A stretch of 6,900 bases of DNA from Candidatus Brocadiia bacterium. GTDB lineage: Bacteria > Planctomycetota > MHYJ01 > WSZJ01. Below are positions 6,469 to 6,900 of this stretch, piece after piece. The number at the start of each line of letters is the position of its first letter. Position 1 is the first letter of the stretch. Below the pieces are notes generated by a model, which was given only the letters and a program-made list of their open reading frames with translations, ran no database searches and was not told the origin of the DNA. Made by a program: the position numbers and the translations under genes. The stretch lies in NCBI GenBank assembly GCA_013360825.1, contig JABWAY010000223.1, positions 1-6,900 of the forward strand, in the 5' to 3' direction.

Positions 6469-6900
6469 TGGATCTCCACATCATCGGGCCGGAGCCGACG
6501 GACGAGGAGCGTGCGACGGTGGACGGCGTGCTCGGCGCGGCGACGTCGGCGTGGGCGGGGGGCGAGCGGGACCTGGACGGGGAAGGGCGGATCGCGTTGC
6601 TGGCGGGGCACGAGGCGCGGTCGATGCGCGACCGGCTGCTCCCGGCGCTGCACGCGGTGCAGGAGCGGTTCGGGTGGATTCCGCAGGGGGCGCTGACGTA
6701 CATCTGCCGGAGGCTGACGGTTCCGCCGGCGGAGGCGTGGGGGGTCGCGACCTTCTACCACATGTTTTCGATGGCGCCGCGGCCGGCGGCGGTGGCGCAT
6801 GTCTGCGACGACATTGGATGTCGCGGGAAAGAGGTCGACGCGCTCTGCCGCGGGCTCGAGGCCGCGCTCGGGCCGGCGGGGCATGCCGCCGCGGGGGCGG
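6468..6900 (+). CDS. nuoE: NuoE-like [2Fe-2S] subunit of an NAD-linked formate dehydrogenase (3' end beyond window)
   Basis: This is a thioredoxin-fold [2Fe-2S] protein of the complex I 24-kDa family. In soluble formate dehydrogenases and hydrogenases such a subunit works with a NuoF-like flavin subunit to exchange electrons with NAD. The first 144 codons are visible and remain open at the edge. The helical N-terminal domain shows LPALHAVQERFGWIPQGAL and the family signature VPPAEAWGVATFYHMFS. The first two cluster cysteines are C-x4-C in HVCDDIGC; the second pair would lie beyond the window. About 50 residues precede the usual NuoE core, starting MDLHIIGPEPTDEERATVDG, longer than in E. coli NuoE. 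Its ATG overlaps the fdhA stop (TGATG), with a purine-rich AAGGCGGGGGG just upstream (6454-6464), so translation is probably coupled. A nuoF-like gene is expected next but is not visible. A role in complex I itself is less likely given the fdhA linkage. Confidence 0.88.
   Translation, partial: MDLHIIGPEPTDEERATVDGVLGAATSAWAGGERDLDGEGRIALLAGHEARSMRDRLLPALHAVQERFGWIPQGALTYICRRLTVPPAEAWGVATFYHMFSMAPRPAAVAHVCDDIGCRGKEVDALCRGLEAALGPAGHAAAGA

Overview
The window is high-GC bacterial DNA carrying two divergently transcribed redox operons with almost no spacer between genes. Nothing in it fixes the species. The combination of a 4-hydroxybenzoyl-CoA reductase-type enzyme, a selenocysteine-containing formate dehydrogenase and a bacterial SECIS hairpin suggests an anaerobic or facultative, high-GC bacterium that makes selenoproteins. 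A deltaproteobacterium or a high-GC uncultured soil or sediment lineage would fit, but this is inference.

Minus-strand operon (4433 down to 1, running off the left edge): hcrC ([2Fe-2S] subunit), hcrA (molybdenum subunit), hcrB (FAD/[4Fe-4S] subunit), then the first 110 codons of fdhD. The three reductase genes are joined by 4-bp ATGA overlaps, and fdhD follows after 35 bp. Together hcrCAB encode a three-subunit xanthine-oxidase-family enzyme. Its FAD subunit carries the extra cysteine loop that is the hallmark of 4-hydroxybenzoyl-CoA reductases, which remove the phenolic hydroxyl from 4-hydroxybenzoyl-CoA to give benzoyl-CoA in anaerobic aromatic degradation. FdhD is the sulfurtransferase that activates the bis-MGD cofactor of formate dehydrogenases, so it most likely serves the enzyme encoded on the other strand.

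Plus-strand operon (4558 to the right edge): a formate dehydrogenase catalytic subunit read through an in-frame UGA as selenocysteine, then a NuoE-like [2Fe-2S] subunit overlapping it by one base and still open at the window end. The SECIS hairpin right after the UGA has a 7-bp upper stem, a GGUCU loop and the same spacing as Escherichia coli fdhF. The catalytic subunit begins about 52 residues later than E. coli FdhF and lacks the usual N-terminal [4Fe-4S] domain. That domain may be supplied by another subunit encoded beyond the window.

The 124-bp space between the two operons (4434-4557) must hold both promoters. The main points for a second look are the Sec/SECIS gene, which simple gene callers would split or truncate; the missing cluster domain; a Gln where xanthine-oxidase-family enzymes have the catalytic Glu in hcrA; and a roughly 12-residue insertion inside the cluster-binding loop of hcrB.
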